Under the pieces are notes generated by a model. The model did no database searches and was not told the origin of the DNA. It saw only the letters and a program-made list of their open reading frames with translations. Shown here piece after piece: positions 1 through 10,089 of a stretch of DNA of 64,000 bases; the first letter of the stretch is position 1; each line of letters starts with the position of its first letter. The position numbers and the translations under genes are program-made. The stretch comes from Mesorhizobium sp. B2-1-8 (GTDB lineage: Bacteria; Pseudomonadota; Alphaproteobacteria; Rhizobiales; Rhizobiaceae). The DNA is taken from contig NZ_CP083952.1 in NCBI RefSeq assembly GCF_006442545.2, positions 310,001 to 374,000 of the forward strand, in the 5' to 3' direction.

Positions 1-1
1 C

Positions 2-814
2 AATGCCGACCCGGTGATCACGCGGCCGGCGCTGGCCATCTATCTCTCGGATGCACGCGGCGGGCTGGCGCATACCGGCTTCGACCGCACCATCGACGAT
101 CTTGCCAAGGCGGCAAAACTGTTCGGCGTCGCCATCTTCTCGCAGAGGAACGCCTATACGTGCGGGGCGCTCGGCTACTTCAGCGGCCGGCTGGCCGCGC
201 AGGGGCTGGTGTCCTTCGCCGCCACCAACGGTCCGGCCGTCCTGGCCGGTTCGGGCTCAGTCAAGCCGGTCTATTGCACCAATCCGATGTCGTTCGCCGC
301 GCCCGCCGCCGATGGCCCGCCGCTGGTCATCGACCAGTCGTCGAGCGCGACCGCCTTCGTCAACATCCGCAAGGCCGCGGAAGACGGCAAGAAAATCCCC
401 GAAGGCTGGGCGCTGGACGCGAGCGGCAATTCGACAACCGACCCGGCCGCCGCCATGAAGGGCGCCATGCTTGCCTTTGGCGGCCAGCGCGGCGCCAACA
501 TCGCGCTGATGGTCGAAGTGCTGGCGGCCGGCCTGTCGGGCGCCAACTGGTCGCTCGACGCGCCGTGGTTCAGCGGCGGTCCCGACAGTCCGGGAACCGG
601 CCTGTTCGTGCTCGCGGTCGAGCCCAAGCTGCTCGATCCGGATTTCGAGCAGCGTATGAAAGACCAGCTCGACCGGCTGCGCCGGCGCTATGGCGTGCAT
701 GTGCCCGGCCGCGCCCGGGCCGAAGCGGTCGAGAAGGCGCAGGCGCGCGGCATCACCGCGCCCAAGGCGGTGATCCAGCGCATCTCCGAATTCGCCGAGC
801 GCTATTCGGCCTGA
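2..814 (+). CDS. Ldh family (malate/L-lactate-type) oxidoreductase, 5' partial
   Basis: The reading frame is open from the left edge of the window, so the N-terminus is missing; 271 codons including the stop are present. The fold is that of the Ldh_2 family of NAD(P)H-dependent 2-oxoacid/2-hydroxyacid dehydrogenases (malate, sulfolactate, ureidoglycolate and piperideine-2-carboxylate enzymes). Supporting stretches are GFDRTIDDLAKAAKLFGVA, the NPMSFAAP segment, and DQSSSATAFVNIRKAAEDGKKIPEGWALD, which precedes the usual TTDPAAA motif. The substrate cannot be assigned from this part. The nearest downstream gene on the same strand is over 400 bp away. Confidence 0.85.
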   Translation, partial: NADPVITRPALAIYLSDARGGLAHTGFDRTIDDLAKAAKLFGVAIFSQRNAYTCGALGYFSGRLAAQGLVSFAATNGPAVLAGSGSVKPVYCTNPMSFAAPAADGPPLVIDQSSSATAFVNIRKAAEDGKKIPEGWALDASGNSTTDPAAAMKGAMLAFGGQRGANIALMVEVLAAGLSGANWSLDAPWFSGGPDSPGTGLFVLAVEPKLLDPDFEQRMKDQLDRLRRRYGVHVPGRARAEAVEKAQARGITAPKAVIQRISEFAERYSA

Positions 815-1018
815 AGAGCTCGACCAAGTCTTCCGCGCGTCGGTGAACCTTTCCGCGCGTCCCTACGACACATGGCTGTCCGGGTCGGGTTGCCCGGTCG
901 GTGTCTTCTGTCGGATGCGTTCAGGGCTGGGGCGGGCGTACTTGCTTCACGCCACGCTGATACCGTCTCAGGTCAGGCCGCCTCGTCGGACCCTGGTTTC
1001 GACATGAACTTCACCCGG
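815..1018 (+). other. Intergenic stretch, possible 3'UTR or small RNA
   Basis: About 200 bases lie between the dehydrogenase stop and a strong terminator hairpin, with no convincing coding sequence. It contains short self-complementary runs such as ccggg(N)cccgg near 889-904. It could be a long 3' untranslated region or a small RNA ending at the terminator. I do not recognise a known RNA family here. Confidence 0.3.
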
Positions 1019-1042
1019 AAAACCCCGCTTCGGCGGGGTTTT
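1019..1042 (+). terminator. Rho-independent terminator (bidirectional)
   Basis: A perfect hairpin has arms aaaaccccgc and gcggggtttt closed by a ttcg tetraloop. The A-run before the stem and the T-run after it would let it act on both strands. It lies about 205 bases past the dehydrogenase stop and 193 bases before the next start, so it isolates the two forward genes. Confidence 0.85.
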
Positions 1043-1235
1043 CTGCGTTTGTCGTTCATGACGCCAAACCATGATGAAAGCGCCATGCGCTTTTCGCGAA
1101 AAACCGCTTCACACTTTTCCTGGAATTGCTCAAAAAACAAGGATGACGCGACGACGCGTCACCCTTTGCCTTTGGCGCAAAACGGACTATGAAACGGCTC
1201 AGCCAAGCCATCTGGAACGCGCGCCGGAGCCCGCC

Positions 1236-2213
1236 ATGACCGAAATCCTGCAGACCCCAAAGCTCGTCGTCGTCTTTGGCGGGTCAGGCTTTGTCGGCCG
1301 TCATGTCGTGCGGGCGCTGGCCAAGCGCGGCTATCGCATCCGGGTCGCCTGCCGGCGGCCCGATCTTGCCGGCCATTTGCAGCCGCTCGGCAATGTCGGT
1401 CAGATCCAGCCGGTGCAGGCCAATGTGCGCGTACGCTGGTCGGTCGACCGCGCCGTGCAGGGCGCCGACCACGTCGTCAATCTCGTCGCCGTGCTGCATG
1501 AGAGCGGCAGGCAGAAATTCTCCGCCGTGCACGAATTCGGTGCTCGCGCCATCGCCGAGGCCGCGCGCGCGGTCGGTGCCGGCCTCACCCATATTTCGGC
1601 GCTCGGCGCCGATCTGGACTCCAAATCGGATTATGCGCGCACCAAAGCGCTGGGCGAGAAGGCCGTTCTGGAGACGATCGCGGACGCCGTCATTTTCCGG
1701 CCATCGATCAATTTCGGGCCGGAGGACGCGTTCTTCAACCGCTTCGCCAACATGGCGCGTTATTCGCCGGTGCTGCCGCTGATCGGCGGCGGCCAGACCA
1801 AGTTCCAGCCGGTCTATGTCGGCGACGTTGCTGAAGCTGTTGCGCGTTCGGTCGACGATAAGGTCGATGGCGGCCAGGTCTACGAGCTTGGCGGCCCCAA
1901 CGTGCTCAGCTTCAAGGAGTGCATGCAGGAAATGCTCACCGTGGTCGAGCGCAAGCGCCTGCTGGTGCCGGTGCCGTGGTGGGTGGCCAACATCCAGGCC
2001 TCGATCCTCGGCCTGCTGCCCAACCCGATGCTGACCAAGGACCAGGTGATGCTGCTGCGTGAGCACAACATCGTTTCGGACGAAGCCGCCAAGGCCAACC
2101 GGACACTGGCGGGGCTCGGCATTCAGCCGCAATCGATCGCGACGATCCTGCCCAGCTACCTCTGGCGCTTCCGCGCCGCCGGCCAGTTCCAGCAGCGCAA
2201 GCCCGCGGTGTGA
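1236..2213 (+). CDS. Complex I NDUFA9-like NAD(P)-binding protein
   Basis: This 325-residue protein is an atypical short-chain dehydrogenase/epimerase. The N-terminal Rossmann motif GGSGFVG is at residues 15-21. The segments VNLVAVLHESG, HISALGAD and YARTKALGEKAV, together with FRPSINFGPED, are typical of the NDUFA9/YwnB-like family. These proteins resemble the accessory 39-kDa subunit of respiratory complex I, bind NAD(P)H and are probably not classical enzymes. The start chosen is the ATG at 1236, which places the glycine motif at the usual depth; upstream in-frame codons precede it without family resemblance. It is monocistronic, with a terminator before it and palindromes after it. Confidence 0.88.
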   Translation: MTEILQTPKLVVVFGGSGFVGRHVVRALAKRGYRIRVACRRPDLAGHLQPLGNVGQIQPVQANVRVRWSVDRAVQGADHVVNLVAVLHESGRQKFSAVHEFGARAIAEAARAVGAGLTHISALGADLDSKSDYARTKALGEKAVLETIADAVIFRPSINFGPEDAFFNRFANMARYSPVLPLIGGGQTKFQPVYVGDVAEAVARSVDDKVDGGQVYELGGPNVLSFKECMQEMLTVVERKRLLVPVPWWVANIQASILGLLPNPMLTKDQVMLLREHNIVSDEAAKANRTLAGLGIQPQSIATILPSYLWRFRAAGQFQQRKPAV

Positions 2214-2294
2214 GCGGGCGCAACAGCCGCAAGGCGTGCTGAGATTCAGGTCAGGCCGAGTCGAGAACGGTGGCTTCCGAGAACCGGAGCGGAG

Positions 2295-2340
2295 CGTACT
2301 TAAAGTACGTGAGCACAGTTCTACTGCGACGCAGTAGAAC
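2295..2340. repeat. Twin palindromes in convergent intergenic space
   Basis: Two hairpins lie between the converging NDUFA9-like and P450 genes. The first, at 2295-2309, has arms cgtactt and aagtacg. The second, at 2318-2340, has arms gttctactgc and gcagtagaac with a three-base loop. The surrounding text (gagaaccggagc...gagcac) resembles an interspersed repeat I recall from many Rhizobiales genomes. It may serve as a transcription stop for both genes. Confidence 0.6.
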
Positions 2341-2392
2341 GGGGAAGCACAGGAGTCGTTCGCAGGCCGGCATCAGGTGAATATCGGCATGC

Positions 2393-3760
2393 CTAGCGAG
2401 GCGTGATGCGCATCGGCAGACCGCCTTGCGGCTGCGTGGTCAATTTCTGCACCGGCCAGGGTTTTGTTTCAGCGGTCGTGTCGAAGCGGAAGCGTGACAA
2501 AAGGATGGCGAGCGCGATGATCGCCTCCTGCATGGCGAAGCTGGCGCCGATGCACACACGCGGGCCCGCGCCGAAGGGCAGATACTGGAAACGGTCGATC
2601 TTTTCACGGTTTCCCGGGTGGAAGCGTTCGGGCAGGAAGGCGTCGGGCCGATCCCACAGCTTCCTGTGGCGGTGGACGACCCACGGCATCACCAGCACGG
2701 CCGCGTGTTTGGGGATATAGAGATCCTTCCACATTTCCGGCACGATCGGCTCGCGGTTGATCGACGGCGCCGGCGGGTAGAGCCGAAGCGCCTCGTCGAA
2801 GGCGGCGCGTGTCAGCGGCATGGCGTCGAGCCACTTCGTCGGATCGGGCTCGCGCGCCAGCACCTGGTCGATCTCCTGTTCGACGCGGTCGCGCTCCCAG
2901 GGCGATTCGGCCAGGCAATAAAGCGTCCAGCCGAGCGCGCGCGCCGTGGTCTCGTGGCCGGCGCCGATGAAGGTGATGATGTTGTCCTCGACTTCCGGGC
3001 GCGTCAGTCCGTCGGGGCCTTCGGCCTCGAGCAGCAGCGTCAGGAAATCCTGGGGCACGGCGTCGGGGTGGCGCCTGAACTTCTCTTCGCGCATCTTGAC
3101 CGTGTCGGTCACGATCTTGCGGAAATAGGCCATCGTCTTGCGGCCGCGGATGCGGGTCAGCCGCGGCAGCCAGTCGGGCGCGCGCAACAGGTCGAGCGGA
3201 TCGACGCGGCCCATGGTCTCGAACAGGCGGTCGATCTCGTTTTCGAAACCGCCCGGCTCGCCTGCGATCTCGCCGGAAAACAGCGTCTCGGCCAGGATGT
3301 CGTAGGTGAGCAGCGTCATGTCATGGGCGATATCGGACGTGCCGCCCGCCTCGTAACGGGTCACGAACTCCAGCGTCCGCTTCAGCATTGGCTGTGCGAA
3401 GCCGAAAATGTGGCGCGGCGTGAACACCGGCGCCATCGCCTTGCGCGACCGCTTCCACACCTCGCCCTCGGCGGTCAGCAGGCCATCACGCAGGATCGGC
3501 CGCAGGATCTTCTGGCGCACCGTCGCCATCTTGTAGTTCTTGGCGTTGTCGACCAGCACATGGCGAATTAGGCCGGGATCATTGGCGATGACCAGCGGTC
3601 CGCCGGCCCCCTTGGCCGAAATCCAGGGTTCGTTGTAGGTGGGCTCGCCCCAGAGTTCGAGCGGATTGCGATACACGATGCGGATCATCTCCAGCGTCGA
3701 AGGCGGCGATGTGCGCGGCTTCGGAGCGGGAGGAACAAAGGGGGCGGGCTGAGTATCCAT
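2393..3760 (-). CDS. Cytochrome P450
   Basis: A 455-residue heme-thiolate monooxygenase. The I-helix oxygen-activation motif GAGHETT is at residues 266-272, the ExxR motif (EALR) at 323-326, and the heme-binding loop FGAGPRVCIG at 396-405 with the proximal cysteine at 403. No membrane anchor is seen, as in soluble bacterial P450s. The ATG at 3760 is preceded by ggagcacttc, a good ribosome site; an earlier in-frame ATG would add about 33 unrelated residues. It diverges from an FMN reductase gene, which could hint at a flavin-linked redox partner, but no ferredoxin lies nearby. The substrate is unknown. Confidence 0.95.
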   Translation of the reverse strand: MDTQPAPFVPPAPKPRTSPPSTLEMIRIVYRNPLELWGEPTYNEPWISAKGAGGPLVIANDPGLIRHVLVDNAKNYKMATVRQKILRPILRDGLLTAEGEVWKRSRKAMAPVFTPRHIFGFAQPMLKRTLEFVTRYEAGGTSDIAHDMTLLTYDILAETLFSGEIAGEPGGFENEIDRLFETMGRVDPLDLLRAPDWLPRLTRIRGRKTMAYFRKIVTDTVKMREEKFRRHPDAVPQDFLTLLLEAEGPDGLTRPEVEDNIITFIGAGHETTARALGWTLYCLAESPWERDRVEQEIDQVLAREPDPTKWLDAMPLTRAAFDEALRLYPPAPSINREPIVPEMWKDLYIPKHAAVLVMPWVVHRHRKLWDRPDAFLPERFHPGNREKIDRFQYLPFGAGPRVCIGASFAMQEAIIALAILLSRFRFDTTAETKPWPVQKLTTQPQGGLPMRITPR

Positions 3761-3971
3761 GAAGTGCTCCGCTATTCCCATCAATGTAGTGGCTGGCACA
3801 GCGGGCGTCCATGTGGCCGAACGGCAGGGCGGACCATGGCGGAAGGAACGCCGGGGCATGCAGTCCGTTCATCCGATCGTGACCGTTCCGTCAGGGCTCC
3901 GACCTTGTCCGCTGGAACGCTCTGCCGTAGTGACAGTCACCAACGGATACCGCCCGTCAAAGGAGCCTGTC

Positions 3972-4541
3972 TTGAAGCAGCAGTTGAACATCATCATCGG
4001 CAGCACACGGCCCGGCCGCGCCGGCCCGGTTTTTGCCGAGTGGCTGGAGACGTTCGTGCGCGAGCATGGAAAATTCGAGCCGGTGCTGACCGACATCGCC
4101 GCGTTCAGCCTGCCGGTGCTGGACGAGCCGCACCATCCAAGGTTCGGCAACTATCAGAACGACCACACCAAGGCCTGGTCGAAGGCGGTCGACGCCGCAG
4201 ACGCCTTTGTCTTCGTGGCGCCGGAATACAATTATTTCGCGGCACCGGCAATCGTCAACGCGATCGACTATCTCGCCCGCGAATGGAAATACAAGCCCGC
4301 CGCCATCTTCAGCTATGGCGGTGTCTCCGGCGGCCTGCGCGCGGCGCAGGCGCTGAAGCCGCTGCTGACCTCGGTCGGGATCATGCCGATCCCGGAAGGC
4401 GTCGCGCTGCCATTGTACCAGAAACTGGTCGATGAGAATGGCGCCTTCGATGCCAGCGAGCAGGTGCGGGGCGGGACCAAGACCATGCTGGACGAACTGT
4501 TGCGCTGGAGCGAGGCGTTGAAGCCAATGCGCGCAGCCTGA
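3972..4541 (+). CDS. NADPH-dependent FMN reductase family protein
   Basis: A 189-residue flavodoxin-like protein. The phosphate-binding loop GSTRPGR follows the first strand near residues 10-16, and PEYNYFAAPA is the family's flavin-contacting motif. These enzymes reduce FMN or quinones with NAD(P)H in the cytosol. The likely start is TTG at 3972, seven bases after a clear aaggag at 3960-3965; the upstream open frame lacks homology. It is divergent from the P450, with about 210 bases shared between the two promoters. Confidence 0.88.
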   Translation: MKQQLNIIIGSTRPGRAGPVFAEWLETFVREHGKFEPVLTDIAAFSLPVLDEPHHPRFGNYQNDHTKAWSKAVDAADAFVFVAPEYNYFAAPAIVNAIDYLAREWKYKPAAIFSYGGVSGGLRAAQALKPLLTSVGIMPIPEGVALPLYQKLVDENGAFDASEQVRGGTKTMLDELLRWSEALKPMRAA

Positions 4542-7326
<2,785 letters not shown>

Positions 7327-7453
7327 GGTTTCGTCCAGCTTTTTTGAACATTGGCGTGGCTCGGGCGCGCGCCAATAAGGAGCGTCCGCCGGAACAGAAG
7401 GCCTTCAAAGACATTGTGACAGTGTCGATCACAATTTCTTGCAGGAGGCCTTC

Positions 7454-7531
7454 ATGGGACGCGGCATTCTACTCTGGTTGCTCGGAGTTCCGATTCCGAT
7501 CATCATTCTTCTCATGCTTTTCATGCGATAG
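7454..7531 (+). CDS. 25-residue hydrophobic membrane peptide
   Basis: A very short gene with an excellent ribosome site (aggagg, 7443-7448) six bases before the ATG. The product starts MGRGILLWLLG, continues as one uninterrupted hydrophobic helix with a Val-Pro-Ile-Pro step in the middle, and ends FMR: a single-span membrane peptide with arginines near both ends. It ends nine bases before the PhnA-like membrane gene, implying cotranscription. I recall similar MxRGxLLWLLGxPIPI peptides in other proteobacteria. No function is known to me. Confidence 0.8.
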   Translation: MGRGILLWLLGVPIPIIILLMLFMR

Positions 7532-7540
7532 GGGGCCGCT

Positions 7541-8464
7541 ATGCAGTCCGCCACCTTATCGGCTGTCGACGTATCGGCTTCGACGGAATCGTCTTCCACC
7601 GCCGTCAGCTGGGGACCGATCATTGCCGGCGCCTTCGCGGCCTCGATCTTGACCTTCATCCTGATGCTGCTCGGCTCGGGCCTTGGGCTCACCATGGTTT
7701 CGCCATGGTCGGGCTCGGGCGCGTCGATCACCACCTTCGCGGTGTCGACCGCCATCTGGCTTATCGTCGTGCAATGGCTGTCGTCCGGTTTCGGCGGCTA
7801 CCTCGCGGGCCGGCTGCGCACCAAATGGGTCGGCGTCCACACCGACGAGGTCTATTTCCGTGACACCGCCCACGGCTTCCTCGCCTGGGCATTGGCCACG
7901 CTTCTCGTTGTAGGCGTACTTGGCTCTGCGCTTTCCGCCGCTATTGGTTCAGGCGTGCAGGCCGCGTCCACCGTGGCCTCGGGAGCCGCCATGGGTGCGT
8001 CGGCCAGGGCCTCGGCCAATGCCAGCGGGGCATCGACCGATAACGCGACGTCCTATTTGGTGGATTCGCTGTTCCGCCCGGCCGATCCGGCCAAGCTTGC
8101 GACTGCCAATCCGGCCGACGAAGCCGCTGCGGCCGGGCAGGCCTCGCGCATCCTCATCGCCAGTGCCGTCGCCGGCGAGGTCTCCGCGGAAGACAAGACC
8201 TATCTTGCGCAATTGGTCGCCGCGCGCACCGGCCTTTCCGAGGCCGATGCCAAGACGCGTGTCGACACTGTACTGGCAAAGGCGCAGGACGCGAAAGTCA
8301 AGGCGAAGCAGGCGGCCGACACGGCGAGGAAGGCAAGCGCCACCTTTGCGCTTCTTGGTGCCCTGTCGCTGGTCATCGGCGCCTTCATCGCCAGTGCGGC
8401 CGCTGCGCTCGGCGGCAGGCAGCGCGATGAAGAAGAAGCGGTCTTCCTAAGCAGTCGTCCGTGA
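7541..8464 (+). CDS. PhnA-like integral membrane protein, C-terminus altered by IS
   Basis: A 307-residue protein with hydrophobic helices near residues 27-49, 66-88, 112-135 and 275-298. A long Ala/Ser/Lys-rich soluble stretch (about 140-270) with coiled-coil character lies between helices 3 and 4. Similar Rhizobiales proteins are labelled 'PhnA-like'; the role is unknown. It is probably cotranscribed with the 25-residue peptide gene upstream. Residues 1-304 are native. The last three (SRP) and the stop are supplied by the inserted IS. Removing the IS and one copy of the 6-bp duplication restores a ten-residue tail, NGEGSITPES, ending at a TAG at 10039-10041. The truncation is at the extreme end, so the protein may still function. 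Confidence 0.85.
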   Translation: MQSATLSAVDVSASTESSSTAVSWGPIIAGAFAASILTFILMLLGSGLGLTMVSPWSGSGASITTFAVSTAIWLIVVQWLSSGFGGYLAGRLRTKWVGVHTDEVYFRDTAHGFLAWALATLLVVGVLGSALSAAIGSGVQAASTVASGAAMGASARASANASGASTDNATSYLVDSLFRPADPAKLATANPADEAAAAGQASRILIASAVAGEVSAEDKTYLAQLVAARTGLSEADAKTRVDTVLAKAQDAKVKAKQAADTARKASATFALLGALSLVIGAFIASAAAALGGRQRDEEEAVFLSSRP

Positions 8465-10003
8465 ACAATGAAGTGGGTCAGGCTGCGCTGGATCTGGGGC
8501 GGCTTTGGAGTGCTGTGATGAGAAGCCACAAAAGCAGCCTGAACCATTTGATCAGGAGCGAGAAGTTGTAGCCGGCGGCGGCGAGGATGGCGTTGATGGC
8601 GTCGCCCTGTTCGCCGGCGAGGTAGTTGCGGCCCATGCGGTGCTCGGCCTTGATGTGGCCGATGACGGGTTCGACTGCCGATCGCCTGCGCATCTGACGC
8701 TTGATGGCAGGTGTGACGCGGCGCTTCTGGCCGGCGGTGAAGACCCTGAGCTTGTGGCTTTCAGGTGCGTTGTGGCCGCGATATCCGGCGTCGGCGAGGA
8801 TGCGGCCGATTTCGTTGCCGATGGTCTTTTCCATGTCGGGGATAACGGTCGCGAGCGTATGGCCGTCATAGGGATTGCCGGGCAGTGCCTTAGCGTGCAG
8901 GGCGAACTGGCCGCCCTTCGAGCGTTCGAGCGTCGTGGCGATCGAGACCTTGACGCCGAACTCGTAAGGGGCATGCGCCTTGCCCTTGCCGATGCACTCG
9001 ACCTCATGGGCGTGCAGGCTGTAGATTTTGCGGCCGCGCTGGCGCTGACGTTGCTCCAGAACCGCCGAGGCCTGGTAGAGCGGCCACTTGAAGCTCGCCT
9101 CGAGGTCCGTTTGGCCGGTGATCCGGCGGGAGATGTCGCGAATGGTGCGGCCGAGATAGGTCTTGAGCTTGCGCAGCGCCTTGTTGGCCCGCTTGAACTG
9201 CTTGGCGTGCGCGTAGCGCTGGTGCTTGATCAGCGCCAGCTTGCCGACCCGCACGTAGGTCTGGCGCAAATCGAGCCCCGCCTTCTTGGCCAGCCGCACC
9301 AGCCGCTCGCGCGCCCGATTGACGAGCTTGGCGTCGGTGGGGAACATCACGTTCTTCGGCTGCACGGTCGTGTCGACGATCACCCGGCGCGTATCGGCCG
9401 GCTTCATCGCTCCGCTCTTGACCGCCACCGCCAGGCTTTCTTGCAGGAGCGCCGTGATCGGCTCCTCGCCCATGCGCTGGCGCCAGCGCGTCATCGATGA
9501 GCGCTCGAAGGAGAGCTCGTGGCGGAAGAACTCTTCACCGCACAGATACTGGAAGTAGGGGTTCTCCACCCAGCGGGCGCACAGCTCCTCGTCCGACAAG
9601 TCGAAAGTGTGCTTCAGGATCGCAAGGCCCGCCATCAGTCGCGTCGGCAAGGGCGGCATGCCAGGACCGTCCGAATAGACCGCGCCGAAACGCTCCTCCA
9701 GCACCGGCCAGTCGATCGCCTGCGCCAGCCGCACCAACTCGTGCTTCATGTTGATGATCTGATCGAGCCTGGAGCGGAACAGGTCCTGCTCTCCCGTCTC
9801 GCGCTTCTCGCGTGGCCTGGACATTCGCCGTCCCCTCGATTCGCCCGCCAAAACGAGTGAATCACGCATCGGCGCACAAGGGAATCGTCAAATCGAATTG
9901 CAAGAAAACGGCAACCAGACACCGCAAATGTTGCAACGCTATTCCCGCATTCCTCGCCGATTAGGAAACCAGATCAAAGCCTTGCGGATAGTTCACCGAC
10001 GAC
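8454..10003 (-). mobile_element. IS5-like insertion sequence, 1550 bp, intact
   Basis: The ends are inverted repeats. The left end reads gtcgtccgtgaacaat from 8454, and the right end, on the other strand from 10003, reads gtcgtcggtgaactat, matching at 14 of 16 positions. The flanks are identical six-base sequences taagca (8448-8453 and 10004-10009), read as a target-site duplication. One full-length transposase gene fills most of the element on the minus strand. The clean ends and open transposase suggest a fairly recent insertion. Family assignment rests on the transposase; a 6-bp duplication is not the commonest for IS5 groups, so the exact boundary could shift by a base or two. Confidence 0.88.
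8478..9824 (-). CDS. IS5-like family transposase (DDE)
   Basis: A 448-residue transposase. The N-terminal DUF772-type region (LPTRLMAGLAILKH, ENPYFQYLCGEEFFRHELSF, SSMTRWRQRMGEE) is followed by a DDE catalytic domain. The first aspartate lies in VIVDTTVQPKNV, the second in ILADAGYRGHNAP, and the glutamate in RRSAVEPVIGHIKAEHRMGRNYL. The ATG at 9824 has gagggga about eight bases upstream; the extra upstream codons are unlikely to be translated. It is full length without frameshift, so the element may be active. Confidence 0.95.
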   Translation of the reverse strand: MSRPREKRETGEQDLFRSRLDQIINMKHELVRLAQAIDWPVLEERFGAVYSDGPGMPPLPTRLMAGLAILKHTFDLSDEELCARWVENPYFQYLCGEEFFRHELSFERSSMTRWRQRMGEEPITALLQESLAVAVKSGAMKPADTRRVIVDTTVQPKNVMFPTDAKLVNRARERLVRLAKKAGLDLRQTYVRVGKLALIKHQRYAHAKQFKRANKALRKLKTYLGRTIRDISRRITGQTDLEASFKWPLYQASAVLEQRQRQRGRKIYSLHAHEVECIGKGKAHAPYEFGVKVSIATTLERSKGGQFALHAKALPGNPYDGHTLATVIPDMEKTIGNEIGRILADAGYRGHNAPESHKLRVFTAGQKRRVTPAIKRQMRRRSAVEPVIGHIKAEHRMGRNYLAGEQGDAINAILAAAGYNFSLLIKWFRLLLWLLITALQSRPRSSAA

Positions 10004-10009
10004 TAAGCA
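10004..10009. repeat. Right copy of IS target-site duplication (taagca)
   Basis: This six-base direct repeat immediately follows the right inverted repeat. Its partner at 8448-8453 directly precedes the left inverted repeat. The pair marks the insertion point inside the last codons of the PhnA-like membrane gene. Confidence 0.75.
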
Positions 10010-10041
10010 ACGGTGAAGGCAGCATCACGCCAGAATCATAG
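10010..10041 (+). pseudogene. Severed 3' end of the PhnA-like membrane gene
   Basis: Joined in frame to base 8453, these bases complete an asparagine codon, then encode GEGSITPES and a TAG stop at 10039-10041. They are the original end of the gene interrupted by the IS. The stop codon lies within the left arm of a terminator hairpin. Confidence 0.7.
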
Positions 10042-10069
10042 AGGCCGGCATCGACCGGGCTCTATGATT
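10034..10069. terminator. Bidirectional terminator between membrane gene end and pntB
   Basis: Ten-base arms aatcatagag and ctctatgatt enclose an inner gccgg/ccggg pairing. The hairpin sits 20 bases past the pntB stop on the minus strand. It also contains the original stop of the plus-strand gene before the IS arrived, so it probably ended both transcripts. Confidence 0.7.
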
Positions 10070-10089
10070 CAACGGTCAGATCGGCCGGA

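Noticed and set aside
872..1192. 106-codon open frame spanning the terminator
   Set aside because: It reads through a strong terminator hairpin and has no ribosome site or recognisable protein pattern.
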